NCBI RefSeq assembly: GCF_937616625.2 | Contig: NC_065575.1 | Coordinates: forward strand, 1,929,501 to 1,993,500 | Origin: Mercurialis annua | Lineage: Eukaryota; Streptophyta; Magnoliopsida; Malpighiales; Euphorbiaceae | DNA: 64,000 nucleotides | Direction: 5' to 3' | In this document: positions 21,091-32,440 of the stretch, in pieces | How the letters are laid out: every line of letters begins with the position of its first letter | Position numbering within the stretch: the stretch's first letter is position 1 | Translations under genes and position numbers: made by a program | Notes under the pieces: model-generated | The model's input: the letters and a program-made list of their open reading frames with translations, nothing else | Database searches by the model: none | Told to the model about the DNA's origin: nothing

Positions 21091-23400
21091 CTATGCAGGA
21101 ACCCAGGCAGAAGATGCGCAGATAATACGTCCCTTCCAACCCTGCAGCATCCATTGACAATCTTCATTTACCACAAAATCATTGTTGTATCGTTGCTCGA
21201 CCCGACTCCTAAGTTTCTTCACTAGTTGATCATCCAGAGGAAGTTGCTTTAATCCAGCCTTCCTGCTTCGAACCTGCCATTGCTTGTACGACTCAGGTCT
21301 CTCGACTCTTTCCGACCCTTCACATGCTATCACATTCAAAGCCTCCCGCCCAAAAAATTCTTTCTCAAACTTCAGTCTCATCTGATCTTCACGGGACATA
21401 TTAGCATCAAACATATCAAATAATGCAGAGAAGTGAAAAAGAGCCTCCCGAAACCTTGTCACGAAAAATGGTGCATTATACGAACCATTCACAATACTAT
21501 GAATAAATATATTTGGATTTGTCTTTCTGATTAGGTTTAATACCGCATTCTTAGGACTGTTGATCATAACAGTCTCATCGAGTAGATTTTTGGATCGTAA
21601 CAAACAACTAACAGCAACAAATTCACCGTTATTGATCTTGAGATCATCAATTTGGACATTTTCCCATTTCTTTGCTATGGCATTGTACTCAAATGGAACT
21701 TTATGGAGCTCACAATATTTTGCTAAGCGACGGCCTGTCTCTTGAACTCTCTCACCTGGCCGAAAGCCACTTTGGGGAAGCTCAATCCCGGTAATACGTA
21801 ACTTGGGAGGTCCGCCTGGTCTTTTTGAGAGGCGATAAATCAGAGCAGGCCACTGGAAACCATATAATATACCAAAATCTATTATATGAAGTGTTGAGGC
21901 GTTCTTAGAAACTTGCATAATAGTATGGTTTGTGAAAATTATTGCAATCTTGGTAAACGGACAGGCGGAAATATAAGCAAGATAAGCTTTCAACATATCT
22001 GCAGCTGACGCTTTTTCGAAAGACAAAGCAGTATAGATTTGGGCTCCGGTCCCAGCTAAACGAGCTTCGAGACCATTGGCAAAGCAATGAGCTAATCTCT
22101 GGGATCCATCACCAAAAGGCGATGAGTGATGCCTGATCTGCTTAAGTAATTCATTTGCAGTCCTCTGGTCACCTCCGGAGACGGCTTGTGCACATAAAAT
22201 CATGAGCGTCCTCAAATCAACCACTTCCTCCTTACTTATTTGTCTCTTAGCCCGAGTCTTGCCACCGTTAGATCCATTTGTTTGTCCATTCTGCTGCAGC
22301 GTCTTGTTTGATACACTTTTCGAACTGTCATTCATTATACAGGGAGGGGGTCTGCCTTTTTCCCCTGTACATACTAAAACCTTATCGAACATCTCCGCAA
22401 GCTCGGTTTCATCTACGTAAATTGCTGACTGTTTGTTACTTCGTTCTTCGTCAAAATCTTCATCTTCTCGTTTATGATTCCTCTTTCCTTTAATTGAATT
22501 CGGCGAATACTCCCCCTCCTCATTCTCTCGTTTAAGTACTACATTTGAACTCGGTTCCTTCGTCTCTAGCATTGATGCATTAGGCTCTAAATCAATAACC
22601 AATTGTTTAACCTTCGGAAGGAACTTATTAGCTTCCTCTACGCCTCTCTGAAACTGCAACGCCAAATTACTCTCACTAAACAAATTTGGCACTGTAATTT
22701 TACTCTCAAAAGAGCCAAAAACATCATTACCATAACTTGATAACCTATTTTGTGATTTGATATGCTGTTGCAAATTGCAGTTTGCAGTCGATTGGAAAAC
22801 AAAATTCGTAGGAATCGGTGTTTGCAAAAACAACGGTTTGTACTCTGCAAAATCCCCATGAGACCATTGTTGTTCGGCTGAGCTGCTGCTAGCATTAGTT
22901 ACAGAACTGCTACAGCAGCTATAATCACTGAAACTACTCGATAACCCCTCACACGGGCTATCAACCAAAAATTGATCACCATAAGAAGAGGATCGATCTG
23001 GCGACGATGAGCATTTCTCACCAAGAACATCATGAAGCGATTTCTCTGCAGCTTGAAGAACTAAAGGATCATGGAACATACACGGCTTCTGTTCCATATC
23101 CTCCTCCATGAGCATCTCGCGTATGTAACTAAGAATAGTATCCGAGAAGTCATTATCATCCGACGGAGAGTCTCCTTCCGTAGTGGTCGACACAGACGGA
23201 GGAGCATCGTTACGAGTATCCGATTCGCAAGGCAACACAAATGAACTATCTAAAATGTTAAAGTCTAAATCAAATGAGATGCCATTGGCATTGGATTTGT
23301 ATCCATTACTCAAACTTGGATACTGATGTAAATCAAGAAAATCAGTCTCATCTCCAAATTTCAAACCAGATAATTCACCAAAACCAGCATCTGTTCCCAT
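21091..23400 (-). CDS. GRAS-family transcription regulator 2, LISCL (SCL14/SCL33-like) subfamily
   Basis: A single coding exon of 769 aa. I start it at MGTDAGFGEL because tttcacAG lies directly before that ATG and acts as the acceptor of a leader intron; the open frame continuing 8 codons further up is intronic. The N-terminus is acidic with the subfamily block SYIREMLMEEDMEQKPCMF...LHDVLGE at about residues 91-128 and a long Ser tract. A basic stretch (KTRAKRQISK) precedes the GRAS domain, which starts at VVDLRTLMILCAQAV (about 393). LHIIDFGILYGFQWP gives the VHIID core, RFREALFHF the PFYRE region and WKGRIICASSAWVPA the SAW end. It is co-oriented with GRAS gene 1, about 14 kb away, with the same domain order and leader intron, so the two are tandem paralogues. 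Role as for gene 1, inferred from the family. Confidence 0.95.
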   Translation of the reverse strand: MGTDAGFGELSGLKFGDETDFLDLHQYPSLSNGYKSNANGISFDLDFNILDSSFVLPCESDTRNDAPPSVSTTTEGDSPSDDNDFSDTILSYIREMLMEEDMEQKPCMFHDPLVLQAAEKSLHDVLGEKCSSSPDRSSSYGDQFLVDSPCEGLSSSFSDYSCCSSSVTNASSSSAEQQWSHGDFAEYKPLFLQTPIPTNFVFQSTANCNLQQHIKSQNRLSSYGNDVFGSFESKITVPNLFSESNLALQFQRGVEEANKFLPKVKQLVIDLEPNASMLETKEPSSNVVLKRENEEGEYSPNSIKGKRNHKREDEDFDEERSNKQSAIYVDETELAEMFDKVLVCTGEKGRPPPCIMNDSSKSVSNKTLQQNGQTNGSNGGKTRAKRQISKEEVVDLRTLMILCAQAVSGGDQRTANELLKQIRHHSSPFGDGSQRLAHCFANGLEARLAGTGAQIYTALSFEKASAADMLKAYLAYISACPFTKIAIIFTNHTIMQVSKNASTLHIIDFGILYGFQWPALIYRLSKRPGGPPKLRITGIELPQSGFRPGERVQETGRRLAKYCELHKVPFEYNAIAKKWENVQIDDLKINNGEFVAVSCLLRSKNLLDETVMINSPKNAVLNLIRKTNPNIFIHSIVNGSYNAPFFVTRFREALFHFSALFDMFDANMSREDQMRLKFEKEFFGREALNVIACEGSERVERPESYKQWQVRSRKAGLKQLPLDDQLVKKLRSRVEQRYNNDFVVNEDCQWMLQGWKGRIICASSAWVPA

Positions 23401-23642
23401 CTGTGAAACCCTTACTACAACCAATCAGAACAAAAAAAATCTACAATTCTTGGCTTTTAATTACTTAAACTTTTATAAGTAAAGCAACTAAAGATCCCAT
23501 TAATCACTGAAAACCCAAACTTGAAACTTGCATACAACAAATTACAGATCTATAGGCCAAGAACCAATCTTTTTATCATATTTAAACTACCCAGATGCTA
23601 ATCTTAGTAAAAACTAAACAAAATTATGATAATTTGGCGTAC
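23401..23642 (-). other. Leader (5' UTR) intron of GRAS gene 2
   Basis: CTCTCAG|GTACGC gives the donor (GT at 23642-23641) and TTTCACAG|ATG the acceptor (AG at 23402-23401). The intron is 242 bp, AT-rich, and its acceptor fixes the start codon. The same layout occurs in GRAS gene 1. Confidence 0.75.
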
Positions 23643-23726
23643 CTGAGAGTAACCAACTTGAAAAAACAAAGATATGATGATGTTTTTTGTGGTAAAGTGG
23701 AAAAGGAAACGAATTTTTGAGCTCTG

Positions 23727-23735
23727 TTTTTTATA
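23727..23735 (-). promoter_or_regulatory. TATA box of GRAS gene 2
   Basis: TATAAAAAA on the minus strand, about 85 bp upstream of the leader-intron donor. Transcription would start near 23700 and give a short leader exon. Confidence 0.5.
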
Positions 23736-23749
23736 AGTTATGAGAAAGA

Positions 23750-25049
23750 TTGTATTTTTTAATGTATTTATTCAGCTTGTTTTAGTTTTTTTTCTTTGGA
23801 GAAATTTTGCTGAATTTTTGTGGTGAAAATATCAAAGAAAGTGAAAGCAACTTGTCAACACTGGTCTATCGGATTTGGAAGTTTTGAAAAGCTTTTTGGG
23901 GTTTTTCTTAATTAATTGCTAAAAGTCATGGAAATTTTGATTTTGTTTGTTTTGTGTTACATTTATTATATTTTGCTCATTCTAAAATGTCTTATTCTGT
24001 ATAATATTACATTTTAGAGGAGTAAATTGTACAAATATACCTAAGGTTTATTTTGGCCCTTTACACACATAATAAATATCAACCAAAGCTAAAAAAAATT
24101 AAATTTGATAAAAAAAAAGTCATATATTTGATATTTTAACTCGTTTTTACCTTTTTAAATGAGGTGTTTAAAGCTAATCAAAGTATTATACTCATACGAG
24201 TCATAATGACAAGTTCGTTGTGTTTTTACTCAAAGTTACAAGTTTGGCCTTAATTAATTTTTTAAACTAGATTTAGAGGGTAAATAAACCTTTATTTTAT
24301 TGATGTATTTCTTAAAACATCAATTTAATAAAATGTAAATTATTTCGAGGCCATATGATACATCATAGTTTATATTTGTGTCCCTCATATCTGAAAAAAA
24401 CAAATACTATGATCTTTCACTTTTTTCAGAGTCAATGGTTTAATCTTTCCGTGTATTTTTTATGTTTGTCAATTGAAGGATTAAATTAAAAAAAAATTAA
24501 ATTTATATTTTAGTACATCTAAATATAAATATTATTATAAAATTTAGTGTTTCTAATGGTTACAATTTAAATTTTAATATTTTAATTTTAAAAACTTTTA
24601 ACTTTTTTAATTTAAAATTTCATAAACTTATATTTTAAATTTATTTTTATGTTAATTAATTAAATATTTTAACTATTTGCACCCTACCACTTTCTTATCC
24701 TGTCAAGGTGCAATTATTACTTAGTAGCTTCTCTTGTAATCTACTAAGGGTTAAAAAAAAAAAAGGTGCAATCTTACACTAATGGGCCTTATTACATTAT
24801 GTAGCATTGTGGGACCCTTACTTTCAGACACGATCAACACAAACACGATTGGTCATAATCAACACACGTGTTATTCTTTCTTTGGTCTTCCTAAAAAGCC
24901 GGTTAGAACACCCGTGTAAAGCTGAAACTTTTACACGTGTACACAAACTTTTATTTCTATGAATATTTTATTTTAATCGTATTTTATCTTTAAACAAATT
25001 ACTCTGTAAGCCCTCATGTTTATAATAATACTTACTTTAAACTTTTATG
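23750..25049. other. Gene-free spacer upstream of GRAS gene 2
   Basis: Probably holds the GRAS gene 2 promoter in its first kilobase. No gene. ACACGTG(T)-type G-box motifs occur near 24865 and 24935. Otherwise AT-rich with A and T runs. Confidence 0.4.
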
Positions 25050-25350
25050 TTTGAAAATCAAACAATTCAGTTTTTTATTTTTGTTTCCATCAACGATTTA
25101 ATCCTTCTGTCAATTTTTAGTGTTAGTAAACCGAGTCAAGTGACTAAATCAATAAATAATTAATTTTTTAAAAAAAAAAGATTTGGTCTCCCGCTGTTAT
25201 TTTTGTCTACAATTTCGTCCCTCAAGTTTAATAGTACTAATTTATCCAGTAACTCTTTTGATTTGATTGACTAACACCAAAAATAGACGGAAAAAAAATT
25301 GTTGACAGAATTAAAAATAAAAAACCAAATCATTTGGTTTTTAAATGAAA
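25050..25350. mobile_element. Probable MITE with long imperfect terminal inverted repeats
   Basis: Left arm blocks cagttttttatttttg, ccttctgtcaatttttagtg and ttagtaaaccga recur as the reverse complement of the right arm (gttttttatttttaat, ccgtctatttttggtg, ttagtcaatcaa). Exact ends and target duplication were not resolved. Confidence 0.45.
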
Positions 25351-26464
25351 TGACTAAAATATGAATTATGACAAACATAAAAGATTTAATATAATTTTCT
25401 CTTTATTCTTTATGCTTATAAAAGTTAGTGGTATTTGTAAATTAAATTCAACGCAATTCTTTTTTGGCAATTTAAATATTTTAAAACCTGTTATATTTAT
25501 AGTTTTATTAAAATTGCATCAAGCTTTTCTATTAATTGTAAAAATAGAAAGTTCTAAAATTATTTTAGTCATCACATAAACTCTAAATACTAAATTATAG
25601 AAAAATCATATTAAAATGCTTCGACAATCTCTATAAGAAAATCCAAAAAAATGGTTTTGTGATAGTTTATTTTTTTTTATTGAAACAATTACCGCTCACA
25701 CATTCAAACTCTTCTACAATAAACTTTAATTCAATACAAATTAACTTTTAATATTATAAATGATTGATTTATGCTTATTTTATGAGTTAAGGGGTGAATT
25801 TGCATCGAATTAGAGTTTAGAGATATAAATATATTTTAGATAAAACTTAGGGGGATTACCATTACCTTTTACCTAAAACAAATTTTAATAAACTAAGCTA
25901 CTAAATTAATTTGTCTTCTCTTTTAAAAAAACAAAAAAACAAAAACAAAAACAAAATTGAGAATGTACTATGAAATATCTATTTTGTTTTTTGTTTTATA
26001 AGGATTAGTAATACTCCTACTAATAACATCTATTTTTATAAACTTCTTCATTTTTAAATTAGAATTACTCATTTTCGTTATTGAATCTCAATATTTATCA
26101 TGCAATAGTTTTAACACTCATTATAAAATAAATAAAGTTACAGTTAAATGTAGATAATATTACAAATATTAGCATATTTCACCATTGCAAACAAATTAAG
26201 TTTTAGTAATGCCAAACATGAAATACCATTTATTTTCATGTCGGAATATCAATCTGTTTTTTGATAAAAAAAAATATTGATATAGACGCATAAACATTAT
26301 ATATTATAATGTTCATATAAATACTTTTTTATCATAAAATCATTCGGTGATTTGAACTGTAAAAAATTAATAGTAAAACTTAAAGATTATATTGTAATAG
26401 TAAAACAGTATAAATTGATGGACTGTAATTCTAAAATACAATAAAGTGCATGTAACTATCAATT
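25351..26464. other. AT-rich spacer, nothing recognised
   Basis: No credible gene or element boundary. The 72-residue frame at 25361 lies in compositionally biased DNA and matches no family I recognise. Confidence 0.4.
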
Positions 26465-26479
26465 TTCAACAATCAATTT

Positions 26480-29240
26480 TGCTCTCCTGGTTTTTATGGA
26501 AATCCTGTTCAGTCTCAAAGAGTTCACTCTTGGACTCTACTGAACAGATTAAGCAACATGTATCAGGGGGCCTGGATTTGTGGGGGAGATTTTAATGAGA
26601 TTCTGGATAAAGCTGAGAAGCAAGGAGGAGGAGTAAAGCCAGATTATTTGATTCAGAATTTCAAAAGGGCATTAGAGGAAAGTAGAGTCTTTGATGCAGG
26701 GAATGTAAATGATGGCTTCACTTGGTGGGGGAATAGAGGAGCAGGCATTGTAAAGGAGAAACTGGATAGGTTTGTCATAAATCAAGACTGGTCTTTACTA
26801 TTTTCAGATTATTTAGTGGAGCACATGGAATTTTGGGGGTCAGATCATAAACCCATTGTGATGTGGGGGAATAAAAAGGAAAAAACAGACCAAAGAAGGA
26901 AGGGGAGAGGGGCGAGATTTCACTTTGAAGAGAGTTGAAGAACGAAAGCAGAATTTGAAGAAGTTGTAGATTCCTGCTGGAAGAATGATGGAGATATGAA
27001 GAGCCTGGAAGATGTTGTTCATAGGCTCAAGCTGTGTGCTTCAGAGTTCAGCAGATGGGGAAGATTGAATTTGGGGGATGTTAAAAAGAAGATAGAAAAA
27101 TGTAAGAAGGATATAGGTATGTTGTTGGAGGCAAAAAACTTGTCAAATGCTGGGGAGCAGATTAGGAAGGTGGAAAAAGAGCTTGATGATCTTTTGCTCC
27201 AAGAAGAAATAAAATGGAGACAAAGATCAAGGGCTGATTGGCTAGCTTGGGGAGATGGTAATACGAGGTATTTTCACCGGAAAGCTTCTCAGCGAAGGGC
27301 TCGCAACAGAATTGATGGGATGGAAGATGTTAATGGGAGCTGGAAGGAGGAGCCAAGGGATGTTGAGAGGATAATTCAAGAGTATTTCTCAACTCTGTTC
27401 AAATCTGCCGAGCCAAGTGGGGAAAATATTTCTGAAGTAACCCAGTTTGTCCAACCAAAAGTTACTGCAGAAATAAATTCTATGCTGGAGGCAGAGTACA
27501 AAGCAGGGGAGATTAACCAAGCGCTGAAAGACATGGCTCCCACAAAAGCACCTGGAAAGGATGGATTCCCTGCTGTGTTCTATCAACATTACTGGAAAAT
27601 AGTGGGGAAAGATATCACACAGGTTTGTCTGAATGCTCTTAATGGTTTGGTTAATCTGGATTGTGTGAATGAGACTATAATTGCTATGATTCCTAAGGTG
27701 AAAAAGGCCTCTAGAATGCAAGATTTTAGACCTATAAGTTTATGCAATGTTATTTATAAACTTATCTCTAAAACTTTGGCTAACAGACTTAGAAAAGTGA
27801 TTGGTAATGTAATAGATGAAGCACAAAGTGCTTTTGTTCCTGGTAGACATATTGTGGATAGTGCTTTAATTGGTTTTGAGTGTGTACATGTGATTAAGAA
27901 TTCAACCAGGAAAATTAATGGCCCTATGGCAATCAAACTTGATATGTCTAAGGCTTATGATAGGGTGGAATGGGTTTTTGTTGAGGCTATGATGATCAAG
28001 CTTGGTTTTAGTAGGGCTTAGGTGAATAAGATTATGAGTTGTATTAGTTCTGTAAAATTCTCCTTTTTGATTAATGGAATGGTTAAGGGTAGGGTGTTGC
28101 CTAGGAGAGGTCTTAGACAAGGAGACCCGTTGTCACCATACTTGTTTTTAATCTGTGCTCAAGGTCTGTCTTGTTTGATTAATAGGGCTGTGGAGGTAGG
28201 AGATATTCAGGGGTTAGCCTTTGGGAATAGGTGTCAGGTGTCTCATTTATTCTTTGCTGATGATAGTTTGGTGTTTATTAGAGCTAACTCTGATGAGTGT
28301 AGGAAAGTGAAGGATGTGCTTAGAGTCTATGAGAGAGCCTCAGGTCAGGTAATAAATTTTGAGAAATCAGCTATGTGTTTTGGGAAGGGGACCTGCAATG
28401 GTTTAAAAAATGAGTTACAACAGATTATAGGGGTTCCACTTGTGAAATGTCATGAACAGTATCTAGGCTTGCCATCAACAGTTGGTAGGAGAAGAAAAGA
28501 TAGTCTTAAAGCTATTAGGGACAAAATTTGGCAAAAATTACAGTCCTGGAAGGATAGTTTGTTTTCTTGTGGAGGCAAGGAGATCCTGATCAAAGCAATT
28601 ATTCAGTCTATTCCTACTTATTATATGAATTGTTTTAAGCTTCCCAAAAGTCTTATTAGTGACATTGAGAAGTTATGTAACAGGTTTTGGTGGGGTAGCA
28701 AGGAGGGGTCTAGAAAAATACATTGGACTAGCTGGAATGTTCTCAGTAAGGATAAAGTTGATGGTGGGTTGGGTTTTAGAAATTTGGAGTGTTTTAATAG
28801 GAGTCTTTTGGCGAAACAGAGTTGGAACATTTTGAATAACCCTGATTGTACGCTGGCTAAGATTTTTAAACATAGATATTATAAGAATGGGAGCTTCATG
28901 ACAGCTTCTGTTCCTAGGATGGCTTCTTTCACTTGGAGGAGTATTGTGTGGGGAAGAGAGATTATTGAGAGAGGGAGTAGATGGAGAATAGGGAATGGTA
29001 AAGGTGTTTTGGTGTATCAAGATAGATGGCTGCCTAGAGAAACTACCTTCAAAATTAGTAGTCCCCCTGTTCTGAATTTGGATACTACTGTTAGTTACTT
29101 TATTAGGCAAAATGGTGGATGGGATAGGACTTTGCTGGAGTCTGTTTTTAGTACTGAGGAAGTTGAATGTATTGTGAATATTCCACTGGCTAGATCTGAT
29201 TTGGAAGATAGGAGAAGATGGCATTATGATAAAAAAAGGT
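26480..29240 (+). pseudogene. LINE ORF2 part 1: endonuclease C-terminus and reverse transcriptase
   Basis: Endonuclease motifs are GGDFNEI and, near its end, SDHKPI. The RT region has the plant-LINE signature PGKDGFPAVFYQ, then RPISLCNVIYK, KLDMSKAYDRVEW (motif A) and LFFADDSLVF (motif C). All three open segments, 26558-26938, 26996-28021 and 28022-29266, lie in the same frame, so the interruptions are substitutions to stop codons and not shifts. These stops alone prevent a full product. Confidence 0.92.
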
Positions 29241-30248
29241 CTATTTACTGTGCGAAGCGGGTATAGACTTGCAGTGGAGATGTTAGGCCACCCTTCTCAG
29301 TCTGAAACAGGGAGGATAAGAAAGTGGTGGAAATTTTTGTGGGGTTTAACTTTACCGGGTAAGGTTAAGATCTTTGTATGGAAATGTTTTTATGGCTGGA
29401 TTCCTGTTAAGACTAACCTGATAAGAAGAGGAATGACTATTGATGGTAAATGTCACATGTGTAATGCTGAGGGAGAAACTCTAATTCACTCGCTTTGGTT
29501 CTGTAAAAGAGCAAAGGCAGTGTGGAAAACCTGGAGCAACTCAAGTCTGCTACAACCTGGGAAGAATTGGAGTGTGAAAGAGTTGTTGTTTGAAGGCTAT
29601 TGGAATTTCTCTAAGGAGAATTTTCAGATTTTTGTTATGTTTCTTTGGTTAATTTGGAATAACAGGAACAATTATCTCTTTGGGAATGATGTTAAACCTG
29701 TGAATGAAATGTTGGATTGGGTGGTGTCTTATATTGCAGAATTTGGTGAAGCCAAGCAGAGACAGATTAAAACAGTTCAGAGGAGCTCGATGGAAAACAA
29801 TGCAGGAGACAAAAGATGGATTCCTCCGAGACCAAATAACTACTGTGTGCAAGTAGATGCAGGTTTTGATGTCAAGGAAAACACTTTCAGTACTGGTGTT
29901 ATCATCAGGGATTGGAGGGGAGAAGTTAAGGCTGCTTGTTGCAGGAGGTATGCAGAGATGGTTTCTGTGGATCTGGGCGAGGCTATAGCGATAAGGGATG
30001 GTGTTGCAATGGCGATGGAAGAGGGTCTTACTCCCTTTCGCATCAACTCTGATGCAAAGGTTGTAGTGGAAACTTTCAACAACAAAGAGATGTCTTGTAA
30101 CGATGTTAGTTTAATAGCCTCAGATGTTTTTAATATGTTTAATGTCGACTGCTGTAATGGCATCTTCCATATTAATAGGGAGGCTAATATAGCAGCACAT
30201 ATGCTAGCCAAAAGGGCTTTGAGAAACAGTTTATATTGTCAATCTTGA
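29226..30248 (+). pseudogene. LINE ORF2 part 2: zf-RVT and RNase H domains
   Basis: The frame changes at an A-rich run after ...RRRWHYDKK; removing the shift would join it to GLFTVRSGYR, the usual text at the start of the zf-RVT region. The zf-RVT shows LPGKVKIFVWK, CHMC and HSLWFC. The RNase H domain keeps acidic residues in VDAGF, LGEAIAI and INSDAK, plus the conserved REANIAAHMLAK end. The stop at 30246-30248 is native-looking and is followed by about 80 bp of 3' UTR. Confidence 0.9.
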
Positions 30249-30341
30249 AGGGGGTATGTCCCTCAAGATATTCAACAATTTGTGTTGGCTGACCTTCAAG
30301 CTATTAGTTAATAAAGTCATTTTGATTCTAAAAAAAAAAAA

Positions 30342-30892
30342 TCCAGTTACAGCTAAGAAATTCCATCAAGAAAAATACAAAAAGAAAATCCATAATATAT
30401 ATTGGATCATTGACGTGGTCCTTAATCAACAATTTTTTTATGAGAAAAAATTATTTTAGTTTTCATATAACATTCTTTTATTCACATTTAGATATTACCC
30501 AACTTAATAACAAATTACAGAAAAGAACAAAACCCATCAATTAGTGGGATTCATCCTATTGATGGCTCTATATTGGGTCCATGCTACAACCTATAACAAT
30601 GACCAAACATAAAAACAAATAAATATAACAAAAATGCATAACTTTTTCACAATTTATCTTCCAAATAGGAGTGTCCGTATGTTTGGTTCGATTCAATTTG
30701 ATAATAAAAACATAAAGACTGTTCAATTTTAAAAAAATCAAATTGAAGACTTGATTAAGGTCGGTTCAATAAAAGAATTACTTTTCTTTTAAAATATTTT
30801 AAAAATAAAATCAATTTTAAACTAAATTGTATATGGAGTGTGAAATTCCTAGTTTTCGGTAGGTTTGAATATGTGAAAGTTATATCGCTTCA
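30342..30892. other. AT-rich spacer
   Basis: Nothing but a ggttcgattcaatttgataa-type stretch at about 30680-30800 that recalls common dispersed plant repeats. No gene. Confidence 0.35.
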
Positions 30893-31835
30893 TATGTTTT
30901 GGGCTAATAATCACCCATGGCACCTCAACTTTAGGGGTACGGGCGCTAAACCCCCTGATGTTTAAAAACGGACGCTAAACCCCCTAAACTTTGTGTCGGC
31001 GCTCACTAAACCCCTTTTGGACGAAAATACCCACGGCGCCGTCTTTTGTTTGGCGGCTGTCTTTTAAAACAGAAAAAAAAATTGACAGCACCAAGTGTCA
31101 GTTGACACGTCATCAAAAGACAAAAAAAAATAAAAATACCCAAAACACCCCTAAATATAATATCTGATAAAATAAAAAAACCCAACCACTCATTCAAAAC
31201 CCAACCACCCATTCAAAACCAACCCATCACTGATCCAACCATCGCCGCCACCCGACCACCACCGGAAAATTTTCCGGTCATCTTCTTCGAGTGAATGATG
31301 ACCGGAAAATTTTCCGGTCACCAAAATAAACGGATCTGCAGATCTGTTCCTCTTGAGGAACAGATCGCCGGATCTGTTCCTCAAGAACAGATCCGCGACG
31401 GATCTGTTCTTGAGGAACAGATTCGGAAGATGACCGGAAAATTTTCCGGTGGTGGTCGGGTGGTCGGGTGGGTGTGGTCCGGTCGGGTGGGGATGGTCCG
31501 GTCGGGTGTTGGGTTCATCTTTTAATTTAGATTGGGTTGATTTATTTATTTTGTCTTTTTCTAAATTAAATTGAGGGTATTTTAGGTGTTTGAAATTTTT
31601 AAGGTATATTTCTGACGTGTCAGATGATATGACAGTGTCAGAATTTTTTTTTTTAAATGTCAGTTGACTGAAAAAACGGCGCCAGGGGTATTTTGGTCAT
31701 ATTTCGTCCAAAAGGGGTTTAGTGAGCGCCGACACAAAGTTTAGGGGGTTTAGCGCCCGTTTTTAAACATCAGGGGGTTTAGCGCCCGTACCCCTAAAGT
31801 TGAAGTGCCATGGGTGATTATTAGCTTATGTTTTG
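30893..31835. mobile_element. Non-autonomous Mutator-like (TIR-MULE) element with a 9-bp TSD
   Basis: The element covers 30902-31826 (925 bp), flanked by direct repeats TATGTTTTG at 30893-30901 and 31827-31835. Terminal inverted repeats begin (g/a)gctaataatcacccatgg and stay nearly perfect for at least 120 bp, with weaker inverted similarity beyond. Each contains three tandem cgctaaaccccct blocks. A 9-bp duplication and long TIRs are typical of MULEs. The GC-richer core has three copies of the palindrome ACCGGAAAATTTTCCGGT (31261, 31301, 31433) and GATCTGTTC/GAACAGATC inverted arrays. No transposase is encoded. The 76-residue frame across the core follows the repeats and is not a gene. Confidence 0.88.
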
Positions 31836-32164
31836 AGTTCCATGTCTTTTGAGTTGACAAATTGTTGACCACTTACACCGTTCTTAGTAACCTTTGAGAA
31901 ACTGCCTGCACTTTTATTCAATATCGTCACAAAAGTACCTTCATAGAGGGGCGGAGGGCCAAAGTTTGCATATAGTACAAGGCATAGCTACTACAGACTT
32001 TGCTACGAATCAGAAGTTATATTTTTTGATAGCGGTTTCTGTGAATTTACATGTTATTTTTGTGTATTAATATTAAAAGTACTTTACATGATATAAATAT
32101 TACATTGCATATCGAATAGTATTATTTTATATATCGTATTTTGTATAGCATAGTACTATTTGCT

Positions 32165-32440
32165 CTCCCAGCCAAAGAAAGATATTTGGATTGCTAGTTG
32201 TTCAATCTGGTTTTGATACAAAAAATCGTACCCCTCAAATGATTCTTGGTAAACCTGCCATGGAGAAGAGGAGCACCTACATACTTGCCCCAATCATTTG
32301 TTTTTGCAAAACCCAACTTTGCCGACGGTTCCCAAAAAATTGATAACACGCGGTTGACAACCTCCGCTTGCTCTAGAGAAGCTTCACAAAATAACAAAAG
32401 ATCATTGCCGAAAAATAAATACGATAAATAGGATCTCACC
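32165..32440 (-). pseudogene. Fragment of a second LINE reverse transcriptase
   Basis: The 81-residue frame reads SYLFFGNDLLLFCEASLEQA, matching the region around the RT active-site motif, followed by NRVLSIF, then WGKYVGAPLLHGRFTKN, which fits the plant LINE LGKYLG.P block. The catalytic FADD is FGND, so it is inactive. It is unrelated in orientation to the LINE at 26.5-30.3 kb. Confidence 0.85.

Larger units (their letters stand above)
26465..30341 (+). mobile_element. 5'-truncated, inactive L1-type LINE
   Basis: In order: the C-terminal part of an AP-type endonuclease, reverse transcriptase, a zinc-binding RT-associated domain and an RNase H domain, then AATAAAG (30309) and a poly(A) tract at 30330-30341. 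The first recognisable residues read GFYGNPVQSQRVHSW in the frame that continues through 26558, so ORF1 and the endonuclease N-terminus are lost. The frame is broken by in-frame TGA at 26936, in-frame TAG at 28019, and a shift in a 7-A run at about 29230-29236. No target duplication was seen. The order RT, zf-RVT, RNase H is usual for plant L1 elements. Confidence 0.93.

Noticed and set aside
23401..23424. Eight extra N-terminal codons for GRAS gene 2
   Set aside because: They include the tttcacag acceptor and do not start with ATG; the paralogue has the same leader-intron design.
27389..30211. Several antisense open frames of 110-183 residues
   Set aside because: They mirror the LINE coding strand; none shows a conserved motif.
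31295..31525. 76-residue frame with repeated SVPLEEQI-like text
   Set aside because: It follows the palindromic repeats in the MULE core; it has a biased composition and no homology that I recognise.
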